DNA of 64,000 nt, taken from the NCBI RefSeq assembly GCF_031877795.1, contig NC_133955.1, positions 3,720,001-3,784,000 of the forward strand, read 5' to 3'. Source of the DNA: Strix aluco (taxonomy: Eukaryota > Chordata > Aves > Strigiformes > Strigidae). Shown here piece by piece: positions 23,601 to 35,122 of the stretch. Within the stretch, counting starts at the first letter, position 1. Each line of letters opens with the position of its first letter. The translations under genes and the position numbers were made by a program. The notes under the pieces were generated by a model. That model was not told where the DNA came from and did not search any database. It was given only the letters and a program-made list of their open reading frames with translations.

Positions 23601-26600
23601 TAGACCCCGCGCAGCGAGGCGATAGCGCAGCACCAGACCTGCTGGAAAGAGGCGGGTCTCGGTTTCCCGGCTGCTGAGATGCAGCTAGCTTCCATTTCAC
23701 ACCTCGACCTGCCAAAAATAGGCAAGATAAAGACAGTTTTCACTTGGCAACTCTTGCAGTCCCTTAGTGAAGCCGTTGCTGAAGCCGAAGCAGCATCCCA
23801 GCCTGCCAGCCCACGCAAGAAGCGTTCTGGCTTCCTAGAAATACTGTCGCTGTCTTGGTTTTCTGTTTCATTTCTGAAGTTTCACTGAGGGTCTTCTCCT
23901 GGGTGACTGAGGCACCACCATCAGTTCCATTCTGTGAGTGCCCTTCAAACAAATACTGTTGTGGCCTAAAATAAACACGAGACCCAGACAAATATAAAAT
24001 AGACTATGCAATAGGAACGCTATGTTCTCAAGTGATTCATTCATCTATTATTTAATAATTTAGTAGCTGACATAACTCTTAGTTGAACAAATCTTCACAT
24101 TGATTCAAGTGGTGTTTCTGCTCAGCCCTCAAAGTAATTTTAGCTGTCAGATTTTCTGAGGGAGTCATCCCAATTGGAAGAGGGAAACGTACCTCCTTCC
24201 CAGCTAGATTCTACCACCGATTTCAGTGGTGTTACTCCACAATCTGCCTGTGGTACCCCAGGATTCATCCTGCTACAGTCAGAGCCAGACTGTGCTGTCC
24301 CCGGGCTCTTCGCTGGACAACACACGAACGCACCCATGGGTTGTGATGTCCCGATAGCACGTGCAGACCCCGCGCTCTGCCCGCCGCCGCCAGGCACGAA
24401 GTCGTGGTGTGAAAGACTCTTGGCAAGCTGCAGCCTCCGTCGGAGCCGCGGTATCAGGGTGGAGCAGCAGTATCAGGGTGAGGCACCCATGTCACCCTGG
24501 GTATCACTTTGGAGCCGGCTGGCAGATCGCTACAGCCAGCTGTGAGAGAGAAGCATTATCTCCGCCGCGCGCAGAGGCCGCTTTGCCCGTGAATATTCAG
24601 CAATATTCAGCGGCGTCTCTGCGGGGGAAGCCCCGCTGCTCCACCCAGCCTTTCCCCCAGCGCCGCCGACGGAGGGCTCACGCTTGGTCTTTGCTATAAA
24701 ATGTTTGCAGTCGCTCGTTTCTGACTAATACTGACGTTATTTGCCGTCGCATTAAAACGCGGTCGGTCACTGCAGAGCGCCCGCCGGCTGGACCGGGTGC
24801 CGTGCTTCCTGCTGCTAGGAAATGGTGGATTGATCAGCTTTTCATGCAGTCTGTTATAAGCTTTTTGGGAGGAGGTTGCCCCAGCCACAGAGATAGGCTT
24901 CAGGTGTGGTTCACTGCTGCTCCTGCCAATAGTAATTCTGACTGCCTGCTTGACATGTCCCACTCAGGAACTCGCGGCTGAATGTTCCCCAGATTTGGAG
25001 TCAGGAGTTCCCCTGCACAGGCCCAGTTCGATAGGGACCGGTGGGGTATTTTTTGATCTACATTTTCAGGTTTTCATGTTTCACAACCTCCGTCTCCCTC
25101 TTTGTCTCCTTCCTGCTCTCTTTGTGGCAGCTTACAGTTGGTCGTCTGTAAATCTTTTGGTCTTCTGCAAAGCCCAAGTTTGTTACGGGAGGATGAGAAG
25201 GGCTCTGGTGCAGCATCACTGCTGGCGGGTGACGTACGGGACGTTTTTAACCCGTTTCCAGCCTCTGTTACATTACTGACAGCAGCTCCAAGATTCAGCA
25301 AATCTCCTTTCCCTGATGTATTGTGCATTCTCACAGGCGAGGCAGAGAAACCGGTGAGGGTGGTGGAAACCAAAAGAAAAAGGTTTTCGATTGGCACCTG
25401 CAAGTCCCCGACTCAGAGCCCGGTTGGGTGGAACCGAGCGGAGCTGCACCGCGGCGCATGGGCCGCGTCTGAACCCGTGGGCAGCTCTGGCACCGCTCGG
25501 TGTCGAGGCCGGTGGAGGTTCAGCGCAGGGTGAAAGCTGCTCCTTCCCCCCCGCTGCAGGAACTCCTGCTGCGCGTGACCGACACGTGGAAAGGAAAGTG
25601 CAATCGACCCTTACCCCGGCGTCTGGGCGGCGGCTGTCGTGTCATCACCGATGGCTTTACTGGGAGTTGTACACACACGGCTGTCCCCTCCCACCGCCTC
25701 TGCCCCGCACAGGGCTGTGCACCGGCGTGAGGCACCGTGCGAGACCGCCGTCCGTCCGTCCGTCTGTCTGTGGCGCGTGGCCTGGGTGCTGCCCTCCTGC
25801 AGATGCTGTTTCAGGCATCTCTCAACTCGCCGCACCACGGGGCCGATCCATCCCTGGCTCTGCCCCTTCCCCCTCCTCTGCCCCACACCCAGCCCCACTC
25901 CTCGCCCCCCAGCACAAGGGCGAAGTGAATCACGACCCCATGCCCGCCCTCCCCAGGGGTGACAGGATTCCTGAAACGTGTGACATGAGCGGGGAGATCC
26001 CAGGAGATGCTGACACGGGATGAGCCACCGCCTGGCAGTGCTGGGATGGGCGGGCGGGCCGGCACCTGTCCCGGGTTTGGTGTCGCTGCCTCCGTGAGAC
26101 GGGACACATCCTGGTGTCTGCTCTGGGCGGAGGGTGCTCCGCAGAATCGGGGATTATTTTTAAAGCTTACAATCGTGAGCAAGCGTTAGTCAACAGCTCT
26201 CCATAGTCACCTCCTTCTCACGCGTGGCTATAAAGGACCAGATTGTGCTCCCGATGGAGTTGAGGCAACGCCGTGGCTCAGGGAGCAGCAAATCGGGTTG
26301 ACCCAGCGCTGAGGGATCTGGTGGAGCTGGGAATGGTCAGGGTGAGGTTCATGGTTGGACTGGAGGAGCTTCAAGGGCTTTTCCAACCTGGATGATCCTG
26401 TGATTCTGTGAAATCCCTCCCCAGCAGCACGGTGCACACGTGTCATCCGTTGGGAAGAAGTTACGTCAGTCGGCAGCTTCCCCTGGGCCTGGCTGCACCA
26501 AGATCCGCCGAGGGCCGGGGAATTGTACACCGCAGGGACGGCAGCAGTTCTGCCCCACGCTCCGCTTGCTTGTTCCCACCCACACGGTGAATCCTGCTGT

Positions 26601-29600
26601 GGAAGGTCCCGGTGGGGCCTGGAGCTGTCCCTGTCCCCCCCCTGCCCACTGCCACCCGCCCGGGAACTCTTCCCCTGCCCTCACTGAGATGCCTGCGGGG
26701 AAGAGCTGGCTGCAAAAAAGAAAAACCTGCGACGTTTCGGATGGACCTTATTCCCCACAGGGAGCTTTGCAAAAGGCTGGAGCCGTTCACCCCAGTTCCC
26801 AGCGAGGTGTCCGTGCCCCTCGGTGGGTGCCGGCCGTCTGCACATCCCTGCCTTGCTCTCGGGTCGTAGTCAATGAGGTGAAGCAGCAAGTAAATAAACA
26901 GGCAAACAAGCCCGAGGTTCGAAGCCAGGTACTCCCTGCCGCCCTCGCCGGGCTCTGAACAATGAGGTCCTTTGCTGCCAGCAAAAAAAAAAAAAAAACC
27001 CACAAAGCTTCCAAGCTGCTCATGGAAAGTCAGTGAAGCAATTACGTTAATGACTATGAATGGGGCTAAAAACAATCTTGGATGAAAATGAGTGAGGGGC
27101 TGAATGAAGCGACCAATTCATAGCCCAGCTCCCGCATCCAGGAATATTTCCAGTAAGCAAAGGCCTTGTTTTAGGGACTGTCTCATCCCCCATTTGTGCT
27201 TGGTGGGACTCTATTTCCACTCTGCTGGGTCCGGTGTCTCATCAAAATGCCTTCATAAATGGAGCAAACAAGGGCTGTATATGGCAGGGAAACAGTCAAT
27301 TAACACGATCCGAGTTCTTTTAGGGGCAGAGTTAATCAAGCATTCAGCGTTTTGTCATTCTTGTCTTTCTTTCCTGGGAAAATCCTATTAGTATAAAATC
27401 ACTTAATTGGGCACTTCAAAGAGCTGATGGGAAAACAGTCTTCGCTGGGATATAAACGCCATTCAGCCGAACACTGGGTTCATTTAGACTTTTGCTGGAG
27501 CGTGAGTGTTTCATTAAGAGCCTTCACGTTTCCCACTTAAAAGAAAAAAGCTTGTTAGTAGAGATAATAAAAAAAAAAAAATCTTGGGGATTTGAATCTT
27601 GCTGAAGAGGGTTTTTACTGCCTGAATACGCGGGGCTTTGTTTTGGGGCTTTGTCCCCAGCAGAGCCTCTTACACCTCTAGTGAGTGCCTGTCACTCTGC
27701 TTTCCTGAGCCGGGCGGTTTCACACCTGCCTCTGGTGCTCTTGCGAGTAAAGGCGGTTTGAGGAGGGAAAGAGCCACCCCTGTGCCCCAGGAGAGGTGGG
27801 TGACAGCCCTGCTCAGACCTTTGGGGTGTAGGATGGTGCGTTTCGCAGGACCGAACCCCAAACCCCGTGTGCTCATCCCTGCTTTCCATGCTGGGTTGGA
27901 GGTTCCATGGTAGTTCCAACGTTCTCAGGTTGTTTCCCTGAGCAGAAATTCAGGTTTTTGCAGAGCTTATGTTTATCCCAGCTTGAGAAATCACACAGTG
28001 TGCCCTGATCTGTCATGGCCAACTCCAGCCCGAAAGACCTGAGGGGTGTCCATCTGCCAACTGTTGGCTGTTCCTTCTCCCTACATTGGTTGATCTAACA
28101 GGAATATTACGTTCCCCCCCAAAAAACCCACTTCACGTACACCTTTAACCACCAAATCTCCAAACCTTCCTCGCTGCCGGGGAGGGCTGGGTGAGGAACC
28201 ACGCAGATCGCTTCATTTCTGCGGTCGCCACTGGCAGGCTTATGTCTGGGAAAACATTTCCAGATCAACCACGTGCTTATGTATTAATGACATTTTGTAT
28301 TCAGCCTTTATAAAATCCTTACATGTAGGTGTTCATGTGCATTTAAAACAGTTGTTATGAGCATGGGTTGGACCTCAGCGTGTGATTCCCATCCAACGCG
28401 CCGAGATCCTTCCCTGGCACGTTTGGTGCTTCGCTTTGGGGTCAGGATTACCTGTTTGCCCATTCTCCACCTCCTCACCCGAGGCTGGGGCATGCGAACC
28501 CTGATTTCTTCACCCAGCTCAAACCATTCCCCCGCTCTGAGCTGAAGCTCCCACCTACATCCCCTTTGGCTTTTCAGGGTGCTGCTCCCCACGTCCCCAG
28601 AGAGGATGAAACGTGGTGTCAGAGGTGATGTGCCTGGGCACGTTCCCCTGACGAGGCCCTGGCCGTGCCGGTGCTGAGGACGGGCTGAGTCACACCCCAA
28701 CTCTGCCCGCTATGAATAATGTATTTGCATCCATGTCTGCAGTGGCTTCCTCACCCCTCGGCGTCTGCGGGACCCACCTGGGGAGATTCCCCCGGGAGGG
28801 AAACGCTCCCGAGGGTCCCCGGCCAAGGCAGTGACTGCCGCATGGTATTTAGGTGCTCCTGGTGCTGGGAAGAAGGTTGCTTTGAAGGCTATGAAATACA
28901 AATTCATTTAATATATTCCTTCTGCTTCCAGGCGTTAGGATGGGTTTTTCAAGCAAATTACAAGGGCGGATTCTCCCACGATCACACCCCTCCTGGGTTG
29001 GCGTTTGGGACACCCCTCAGGGAGGGTGAGCCTGGGATGAGAGGGGTGACAGCACCCCCGCGGTGCCTCTAAATGGTGAGAAGGAAATGCGTCGATCCTG
29101 GTCGCCAGCCCCGCACCTCTGACCTCCTCCTACTACATCTTGTTGGGGCTGAACATCATGAGTCACCTTTGGGTTTGTTTTTTTTTTTTTTCCCAAAGTT
29201 CCTGTACCGCCTTCTGTATTAATCACACTTTTTTTTCCCCCTTTTTTTGTGGTGATGCCACTGCAGACTTGACCATGGACTCTCTGACCCAGACCCTGAC
29301 GCTGTTCCTCTCCCCACTTCCCATTTCCAGTAACCCACTTTGCTGAGGTCTCCTCCGATGCCGGTGCCACCGTGGAGCTGGAGCTCCCCAGCTCCCAGCA
29401 CGAGGAAGGGGAACACGAGTGGAGTTTGCAACAGCCAGAAACCTGCCCCCCCCCAACCCCGGGGTGCAAGGAGCACACCCCCACCCCACCAAAAAAATCA
29501 CAGAGATAAGTATAGAGCTACTTCCCTAAGGGAAAAATCTTCATCTGATTTATTTTCTGGCTGGTTTTGCGCTGGAGCACATCCCCTGTGTAACTGGGGA

Positions 29601-30400
29601 TGTTCGCATCAGCCCGGCTGGTCTGTTGTCTCGTGTCACTTTGCTTTTTTAATCCCTCGCCTTTCATCAGCGGTTACTGGAGTTTGCTGCGGGTTGCACA
29701 AGCAAGGCCACTGCTTCCTCTGCCCCTTTTGGGGCTAATTTGAAAAACTGCCGGTTTTGACAGTCCTATTCCCTTTTGTGTATTCGGGAATGGGGGCTTT
29801 CATGGGAAAAAAAAAAAAAGAAAAGAGCTGGTTTAAGTGGTGAGCAGCCTCTCAGTAAATGCTGCTTCATCCGAGAGCCCCAGCTCGCGGCTGGAGGCTG
29901 CGCTGGCCGGGGGAGGAAGCCCACGGCGCCGCGGCTGAGACGGCGTTGGGCTTCGCTTCAGTGCCAATCGCATCTTCCTCGCGCCCAGAGGGAGTGAACC
30001 AGCACCCTGCAGCTGGAGCAGAGCTGGCGGTTGGCGAGGAAATGAGCCGCTACCGCACAGCGACGCATGCAGCCCTCCGCACTGCGGCTCTCAGAGCTGC
30101 TCCTTGCAACCGGGAGCAAAAAAAACATTCCCACGTGGAAACAGCTTCCCTGCGAGGAAGGGCTGTTCCAGCTCGCCCCCTCCTTTCCCTGCGTGTTATG
30201 AACAGAAAGGCTGAATTCGGGAGCATCCGCAATTTGCCAGGATGGATTTTCTGCAGTGTGTAGTATTCATTTAGGATGTTTTCACATTCCCCATCCTCCT
30301 TTCACCTTTCCTCTCCATCCCACCGTGCCCGCCCGGAGGCAGCCGAGGGGCCGAGCAGCTGACCATGACCCAAGCACCAAGGCCCAGCGCCACGGAGCGG
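20681..30400. other. Intergenic region between SRSF3 and CDKN1A
   Basis: No protein gene recognised on either strand over almost 10 kb. GC-rich and AT-rich blocks alternate; the many reading frames here are short, mutually overlapping and unlike any protein I know. The stretch holds a CR1 scrap (26300-26410) and an AT-rich island (27010-27570) that looks like candidate conserved non-coding DNA. Homopolymer runs occur near 22737, 26980, 27570, 29180 and 29806. Confidence 0.55.
26300..26410 (+). mobile_element. CR1 LINE 3' tail fragment
   Basis: A diverged scrap of the CR1 3' end in plus orientation. The GAGGGATCTGGTGGAG block, the GGTTCATGGTTGGACTGGA block and TTTTCCAACCTGGATGATCC are followed by the terminal TGTGATTCTGTG tail. 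It shows the same module order as the fuller copy at 2675-3098 and is more eroded. Confidence 0.88.
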
Positions 30401-30447
30401 GGACCGGTGATGGCAAACGCTGCTGTGGCGTGTGGCAGCCTCCAGCC

Positions 30448-30467
30448 AAACATGCCCAAACATATTC
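30448..30467 (+). promoter_or_regulatory. Candidate p53 response element, about 1.4 kb upstream of CDKN1A
   Basis: Two contiguous decamers without spacer, AAACATGCCC and AAACATATTC. Against the p53 consensus RRRCWWGYYY the first matches 10/10 and the second 9/10. The main human p21 element is likewise two adjacent CATG-core half-sites in the distal promoter. Binding is inferred from sequence only. Confidence 0.6.
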
Positions 30468-30999
30468 TCCAGCTGCTCGGGCCGGTGGGAAGCTGCTGGT
30501 CCAGCCAGGAAACGCTCGAGCATTTTGCACACCGAGGGCCTTGCTCAGCACCCCAGCACCCGCCAGCTCCAGGGGCCTTCAGGGGTGCCTGGCGCTGCCA
30601 AGGGACCACTTTAACATGGTCATTGTCACTCGGAAGAGTGCTCCCACCTTCTTGTGCCCCACAGGAGTTCACCACGATCGCACCCTTGCTTGCTGCCCAA
30701 GTTGTGGTGCCCGGGGTGCCTGGGCAGCTTACACCACGCTGGGAGGGTGCTGCAGCATACGCCCCCCCCCCCCCCGGACACCAGGTAAGCGACCCTGGGG
30801 GCATCAGCTCTTGCACCGTGGGGCAGAATCAGACCCACTGACCCAGCTCCTTCCGCAGCACAGGGGTAGGTGCCCTCCGGCCTTGCAGTTTAACCCCGGC
30901 AGAAGCTGCCCTGGGCTCGGACCTTTCCTGCCTGTGGACTTGGATGGATTTTCCAGATAAGCCACAGATCCCTCCAAATCCTCCCCGCAGGTTCCTGCA

Positions 31000-31019
31000 G
31001 GACATGCACAGACTTGTTC
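31000..31019 (+). promoter_or_regulatory. Candidate p53 response element, about 0.85 kb upstream of CDKN1A
   Basis: Two contiguous decamers, GGACATGCAC (9/10) and AGACTTGTTC (10/10), match RRRCWWGYYY with no spacer. It lies 552 bp downstream of the first element. The human p21 promoter also has two separate p53 elements. Function is inferred. Confidence 0.55.
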
Positions 31020-31383
31020 CTCCTCCTCATCCCTGCCCGGGAGCCTGCAGGACTCAGACCAGCAGTTCCTTCCCAAAACGCTTTTCTCCGGCCGCAGCCG
31101 GTGCCGGGGGGTTCAGAGGGCAGAGGGGAGCCAGGCCTGGGGGAGAAAATCCATCAGGAGAGGCCAGGAGCAGCCTGCGCGGGCCAGGAGGGGGTCGGGC
31201 AGTGCCTGTGGATTCGGGGAGCATCATCCTGCCATGGGTCCGAGGGGGCCACCCCGAGGGGCTCAGTCACCCCTTCCTTCATCCATTATCCCCCTTCCTA
31301 TGGTGACCTGGGGGGCAGGAAAGCCCAGGTGGGATGGGGACACCCCCCCTGCAGCCTGGCTGGGCCGGGGGGCCGGGGCACCC

Positions 31384-31660
31384 CTGTATCCGTTGATGGG
31401 GGGATCCCTGCATCCCCGGGGAAGGGGGTCCCTCTTCTCCACAGGGAGGTCCCCGCACCCCTAATGGGGGGTCTCTCCATCCCCTGATGGGAGGGTCCAT
31501 GGACTCCCCCCTGGAAAGGGGTTCCCTGCATCCCTGATGGGGGGGTCCCTCCATCCCCTACTGGGGGGGTGTCCCTGCACCCCCTCTAGGAAGTGGGTCC
31601 CTGTATCTCCTAACGGGGGGACCCCTCCACCCCCTAGGAAGGGGGTCCCTGCACGCCCCG
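31384..31660 (+). repeat. G/C-rich minisatellite upstream of CDKN1A
   Basis: A degenerate tandem array of about ten units of roughly 25-33 bp, built on a core like GGGGGGTCCCTGCATCCCCT with variable spacer (TGATG, TAGGAA, TAACG). It ends about 160 bp upstream of the CDKN1A TATA box. Runs of five to seven G recur in every unit, so the plus strand could form G-quadruplexes. The frames through it are repetitive and not proteins. Confidence 0.8.
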
Positions 31661-31739
31661 CTCCCCGTTGGGACCGCGCACACTGCCGGGAACGGGGTCC
31701 GGGATCGGGGGGGGGACAGAACGGCGGCAGCTGCCTCGG

Positions 31740-31928
31740 GGCCGGGCCCGGGGCGGGGCGGGGGCGGGAGGGAAATCCCGGGCGACGCGGTGAGCAGCGG
31801 CGAGGCCCCGCCCCGCCCCGGTATAAAGCGAGACGCGACGAGCACCGGCCGCCGGGAGACGCGACGCGACGGTGAGTGCGGCAGCTTCGGGAGGGGCTCT
31901 GGTCGGTGGCTCCGGTCCCTCCCTGCCC
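31740..31928 (+). promoter_or_regulatory. CDKN1A: CDKN1A core promoter and non-coding exon 1
   Basis: A TATAAA box at 31822-31827 is preceded directly by a CCCCGCCCCGCCCCG Sp1 array and more GGGCGGGG boxes. This is the TATA-plus-Sp1 layout of mammalian p21 promoters. A start near 31850 gives a short leader exon ending at the donor GCGACG|GTGAGT (31871/31872) or at a second donor, TGCCC|GTGAGC (31928/31929). The CpG island continues to about 32420. Which donor is used is not decided by the sequence. Confidence 0.75.
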
Positions 31929-32897
31929 GTGAGCCGGGGGGTGTCACCGCGAGGGGGGTCCGGTGCTCGGCTCGGGGGTGGGGAGCGGGAAAGCGCCGCA
32001 GCGACCGGGGAGAGGGGGGGGCGGCTCCGCCCCGGCGGTCGCGGCCCCGGCGCTGCGGGGGGAGCGGGGCCGCTCCCGGTGGCTGGGTCTGGGGGGGGGT
32101 GGTGGGCGGTGGGGAGCCCCCGGCCTCCCACCCCCGGTTCCCGGGCGGGTGGGGAGCCCCGGTCCGGGCTGCGCTCGCCCCCCGGCGGTGGCGGGGCGCG
32201 GTGCGGGGCGCGGCCGCGGAGCATCCCTGCTGGAATCCGCTGGGATCCGGACACCTTCCCCCGAGGGCTCCGGTGGAGCCCCCGCGGCTGGCAAAGCCCC
32301 AGCGGCTCAGCGGTGTCATGAGCGGGGCGTTCTCTGCGCCTTCCCCCGGGCTCACACCGGCCGCCGGCTCCATCCCCTGCCCCGGGGGCGGGTGCTCCCG
32401 GCCCCTCCTGCTCCCCAGGCCTTCCCCCGACTGGTGTAACTGGTCCTGAGTGTCGCAGGTGCCCGTGGGGCTGGTAGGGGGGGAGTGTGGGGTGTGTCCC
32501 AGGAGCGCCTTCAGCTCCCAGCCCGCCTGGGTGAGGCTTTGATGCAGCCGTGCACCTGCATCACCCCGTTGCCTGAGTTTTGGGGTTCTCCAGCTGAGTT
32601 GCAGGAAGCTGCGAAGCTTTTTTTGCTTTGCAGAGGCTGCCAAGAGCAGCGCCACCCCCATGGGAGGGGACGGTGACCCGGCCCTGGTCCTTCCCTCTCC
32701 GGTGGCTCCAGCAATCTGTGATCATGAGTCAGGGCGAAGCTTTATCTGGAGGTGCGGAGCTCCAGGGTGGCCCCTGGGCCGTGGCAGTGGGGTGAGGATG
32801 GGGCGATGGGCGCCTGACCCCGGCGGGGAGGGCTGGAGGGTGGCCCGGTCAGGGTGTCGAAACACGTCCCCCGCCTGCTACCTGCCACGGCTTGCCT

Positions 32898-32917
32898 GGA
32901 CATGCTGGGACTTGCCG
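32898..32917 (+). promoter_or_regulatory. Weaker p53-like element in CDKN1A intron 1
   Basis: Contiguous half-sites GGACATGCTG and GGACTTGCCG, each 9/10 to RRRCWWGYYY with the mismatch at the last base. It lies about 1 kb downstream of the start site. It is weaker than the two upstream elements and motif-based only. Confidence 0.3.
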
Positions 32918-34135
32918 TGCAGTGAGGTCACCCTGTTTATGTGCTCTGACTGCCAGGAGATAGGAAGCTGGATTTCTATTTTTACTCAGGGATGCCCAGG
33001 CTGGGTTGGGAGCGGGGCCAGGCTGGGGCAGGGCAGAGGGTCAGGGTGGCCCGGGGGATGGAGGGTGCCCCCCCCACCCCCAACCCCCCTGGGCTGGAGG
33101 CTCTCCAGCAGTCCGCTGGCACGCCGTGCTGGTGGTGTGTCTGGTATTGCAGCACAGACGATCCAGGGGGGCTGGGAGAGCTCAATTTGGGCAGAAATCT
33201 TCCCTGCAGGAGGCTGAGCACCCCATCCCTGGGGGTGTTTTGGGGTGCAAGCCTGGGGGTCTGTTGTGGTCCCAGATTGGGTGGGCAACGAGCAAGCTGT
33301 CTTACTGCAGGGATTTTATTTCTGTGAATCTTGTTTTTTTTTTAAAGCAGATTTAATGAGCACAGCTATCCAAGCGGGGTCAAGCCTTCGCTCCAAAAGC
33401 AGTCAAATCCCAGAGTGCTCTTTGCTTTGCTCTGATAACGAGGTTCCTCACAACCGTGGGTGGCGTGAGGGATCCGTTAACCCTACGCATGTGTAAGGGG
33501 GAGGACTGCTTGGAAGGAAAGGCTTTGCCACTTACTGTGAAGGTCAAGGCTTTTGGCACCGATTTGAAAAAAAACAAACAAACAGGGTCTTGTCTCTGGT
33601 TACCCAACAGCTTCTTGCAGATAACAGGGGTGGTTAACTAAGCGGTCAGGCTTGTGGCATGTTCTTGCAGTTGCTTAAAAGGCTTCCTTGCCACCGGCCC
33701 TGGGTTCTTGAGATGAAGAAACTGGCCAGAAAAACATCCTGTTGCTTCACTTGCCCGTGTGCCAACTTGCCTTGTGCCTGTGTGGAAGTGGGAACGCAGC
33801 GGGGTTGTGGATGGAACCAGTGGCAGCATCAAGGTGATGGATGCTCTGCCCTGGTGGGGCTTTGCCTGCTGGGGGAGGAATGGGGAACGTCAACATGTGC
33901 ACCTTCCCCTTCCTTCTGCATTGCACCAGGCTCAGGCCTCTGCCCAAGACACCACTAAAATCCCAAATGTCTGAGTCTTAAGATGGGCGCTGGCAGACGG
34001 TCTCCTCTGGGCTGCCTTGTTCCCACCTCAGCTACTGTGTGCTTTTCTCTGGTAGCAAATGTGCTGGCCCTTGGGCTTGCTTGTGGCTTGCCCAACACCC
34101 CAGTAACTTGCTCTGCTTTCCTCCCAGCTGCCACG

Positions 34136-35122
34136 ATGCCCCTGTCTCAGAGCAGGGCTGGGCAGATGCCATGCAGCAGCAAGTTGTGCAGGAGCCTCTT
34201 TGGCCCCGTGGACCACCATGAGCTCCAGAATGAATTTGAGGGCATGTTAAAGCAACACCTGGAAGAAGCTCGGCAGCGCTGGAACTTTGACTTTGAGACG
34301 GAGACTCCCTTGGAAGGACAGTTCAAGTGGGAGAGGGTCTTCCAGGCTGAGCAGCCTCCCCAGGAGGTCCACAGCCTGGCCAAGGCCACCAGCAGTGAGA
34401 ACTCCTTGGTCCACAAGGTCCCTGCCAAGATCCATCGCACCAGGATTTCCCCTGAGTATCAGCAGAACTTGGAGCTTTACAGGGCTGCTTCCCCGCTGAG
34501 CCTGAAACGGGGGCTGACCACCATGAAAGGTGAGTGCTGGAGGCTTGGTGTCACTTGTGGTGGCATTGCTGGTGTCGTGGCTTTCCTGGTAGGGACAGGT
34601 GGAGGGGACTTGGGTGCAAGAGCCCTGCCTGGCTCCTGGACATGGGGAGGGGACCACCCTTCATGCATCTCTCCTGGGGGAGCAGAACCCATCTTCCAAT
34701 GGGAAAAGGCCACAAACTGGGTGACTTTTGGTTGCTGGGGGTTAGGCAGGGGGCTTACATCGGGTCTGTGGGTTTTATAGCTGAAGATGCCCCAAAATAC
34801 TTCATCCCCTTCAGGTCTCATGGCCTGAGACTCCTCTAAGATCAGGGCCTGGAGTGGATATGCAGGTGAGACCAAACAGAAGAGATGGTGGAGACCTACA
34901 GGCTCTTCTCTCCAGGAACTTTGGGTGGGTGGTTCTAAGATGGAGCCCACCTGGGCTGGGTTTTGGGATGCTTCTGTGAGGACACCTCCCTCTTCCTCCC
35001 CCTGCTGCAGGCACTTCCCAACCCTGTCTTTCTACCTTCCAGACTTCTACAGCGCTAAGCGGAGGACCATCCATGACAAGCCTAAGCCTGACAAGCCCAA
35101 GCCTGACAAACCCAGGCTGTGA
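34136..35122 (+). CDS. CDKN1A: Cyclin-dependent kinase inhibitor 1A (p21/Cip1)
   Basis: A nuclear inhibitor of cyclin-CDK complexes and p53 effector in cell-cycle arrest. Coding exons are 34136-34529 and 35043-35122 (474 nt, 157 aa; human 164). The acceptor TTTCCTCCCAG|CTG lies 8 nt before the start codon and the donor is ATGAAAG|GTGAGT. Residues about 17-24 hold the cyclin-binding motif CRSLFGP. The CDK-binding block WNFDFETETPLEG is almost identical to mammalian p21, followed by FKWERV. The C-terminus carries the PCNA-binding region as LTTMKDFYSAKRR, where human has QTSMTDFYHSKRR, so the usual PIP-box Gln is replaced. After that comes a Lys-Pro-Asp repeat (KPKPD units) ending PRL, in place of the human FSKRKP tail. 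The middle of the protein is poorly conserved, as usual in this family. Confidence 0.97.

Noticed and set aside
31558-32661. A 367-residue minus-strand frame over the CDKN1A promoter
   Set aside because: It is composed of Pro/Arg/Gly from the CpG island and minisatellite, where stops are rare. It has no recognisable domain and runs across the TATA box and exon 1.
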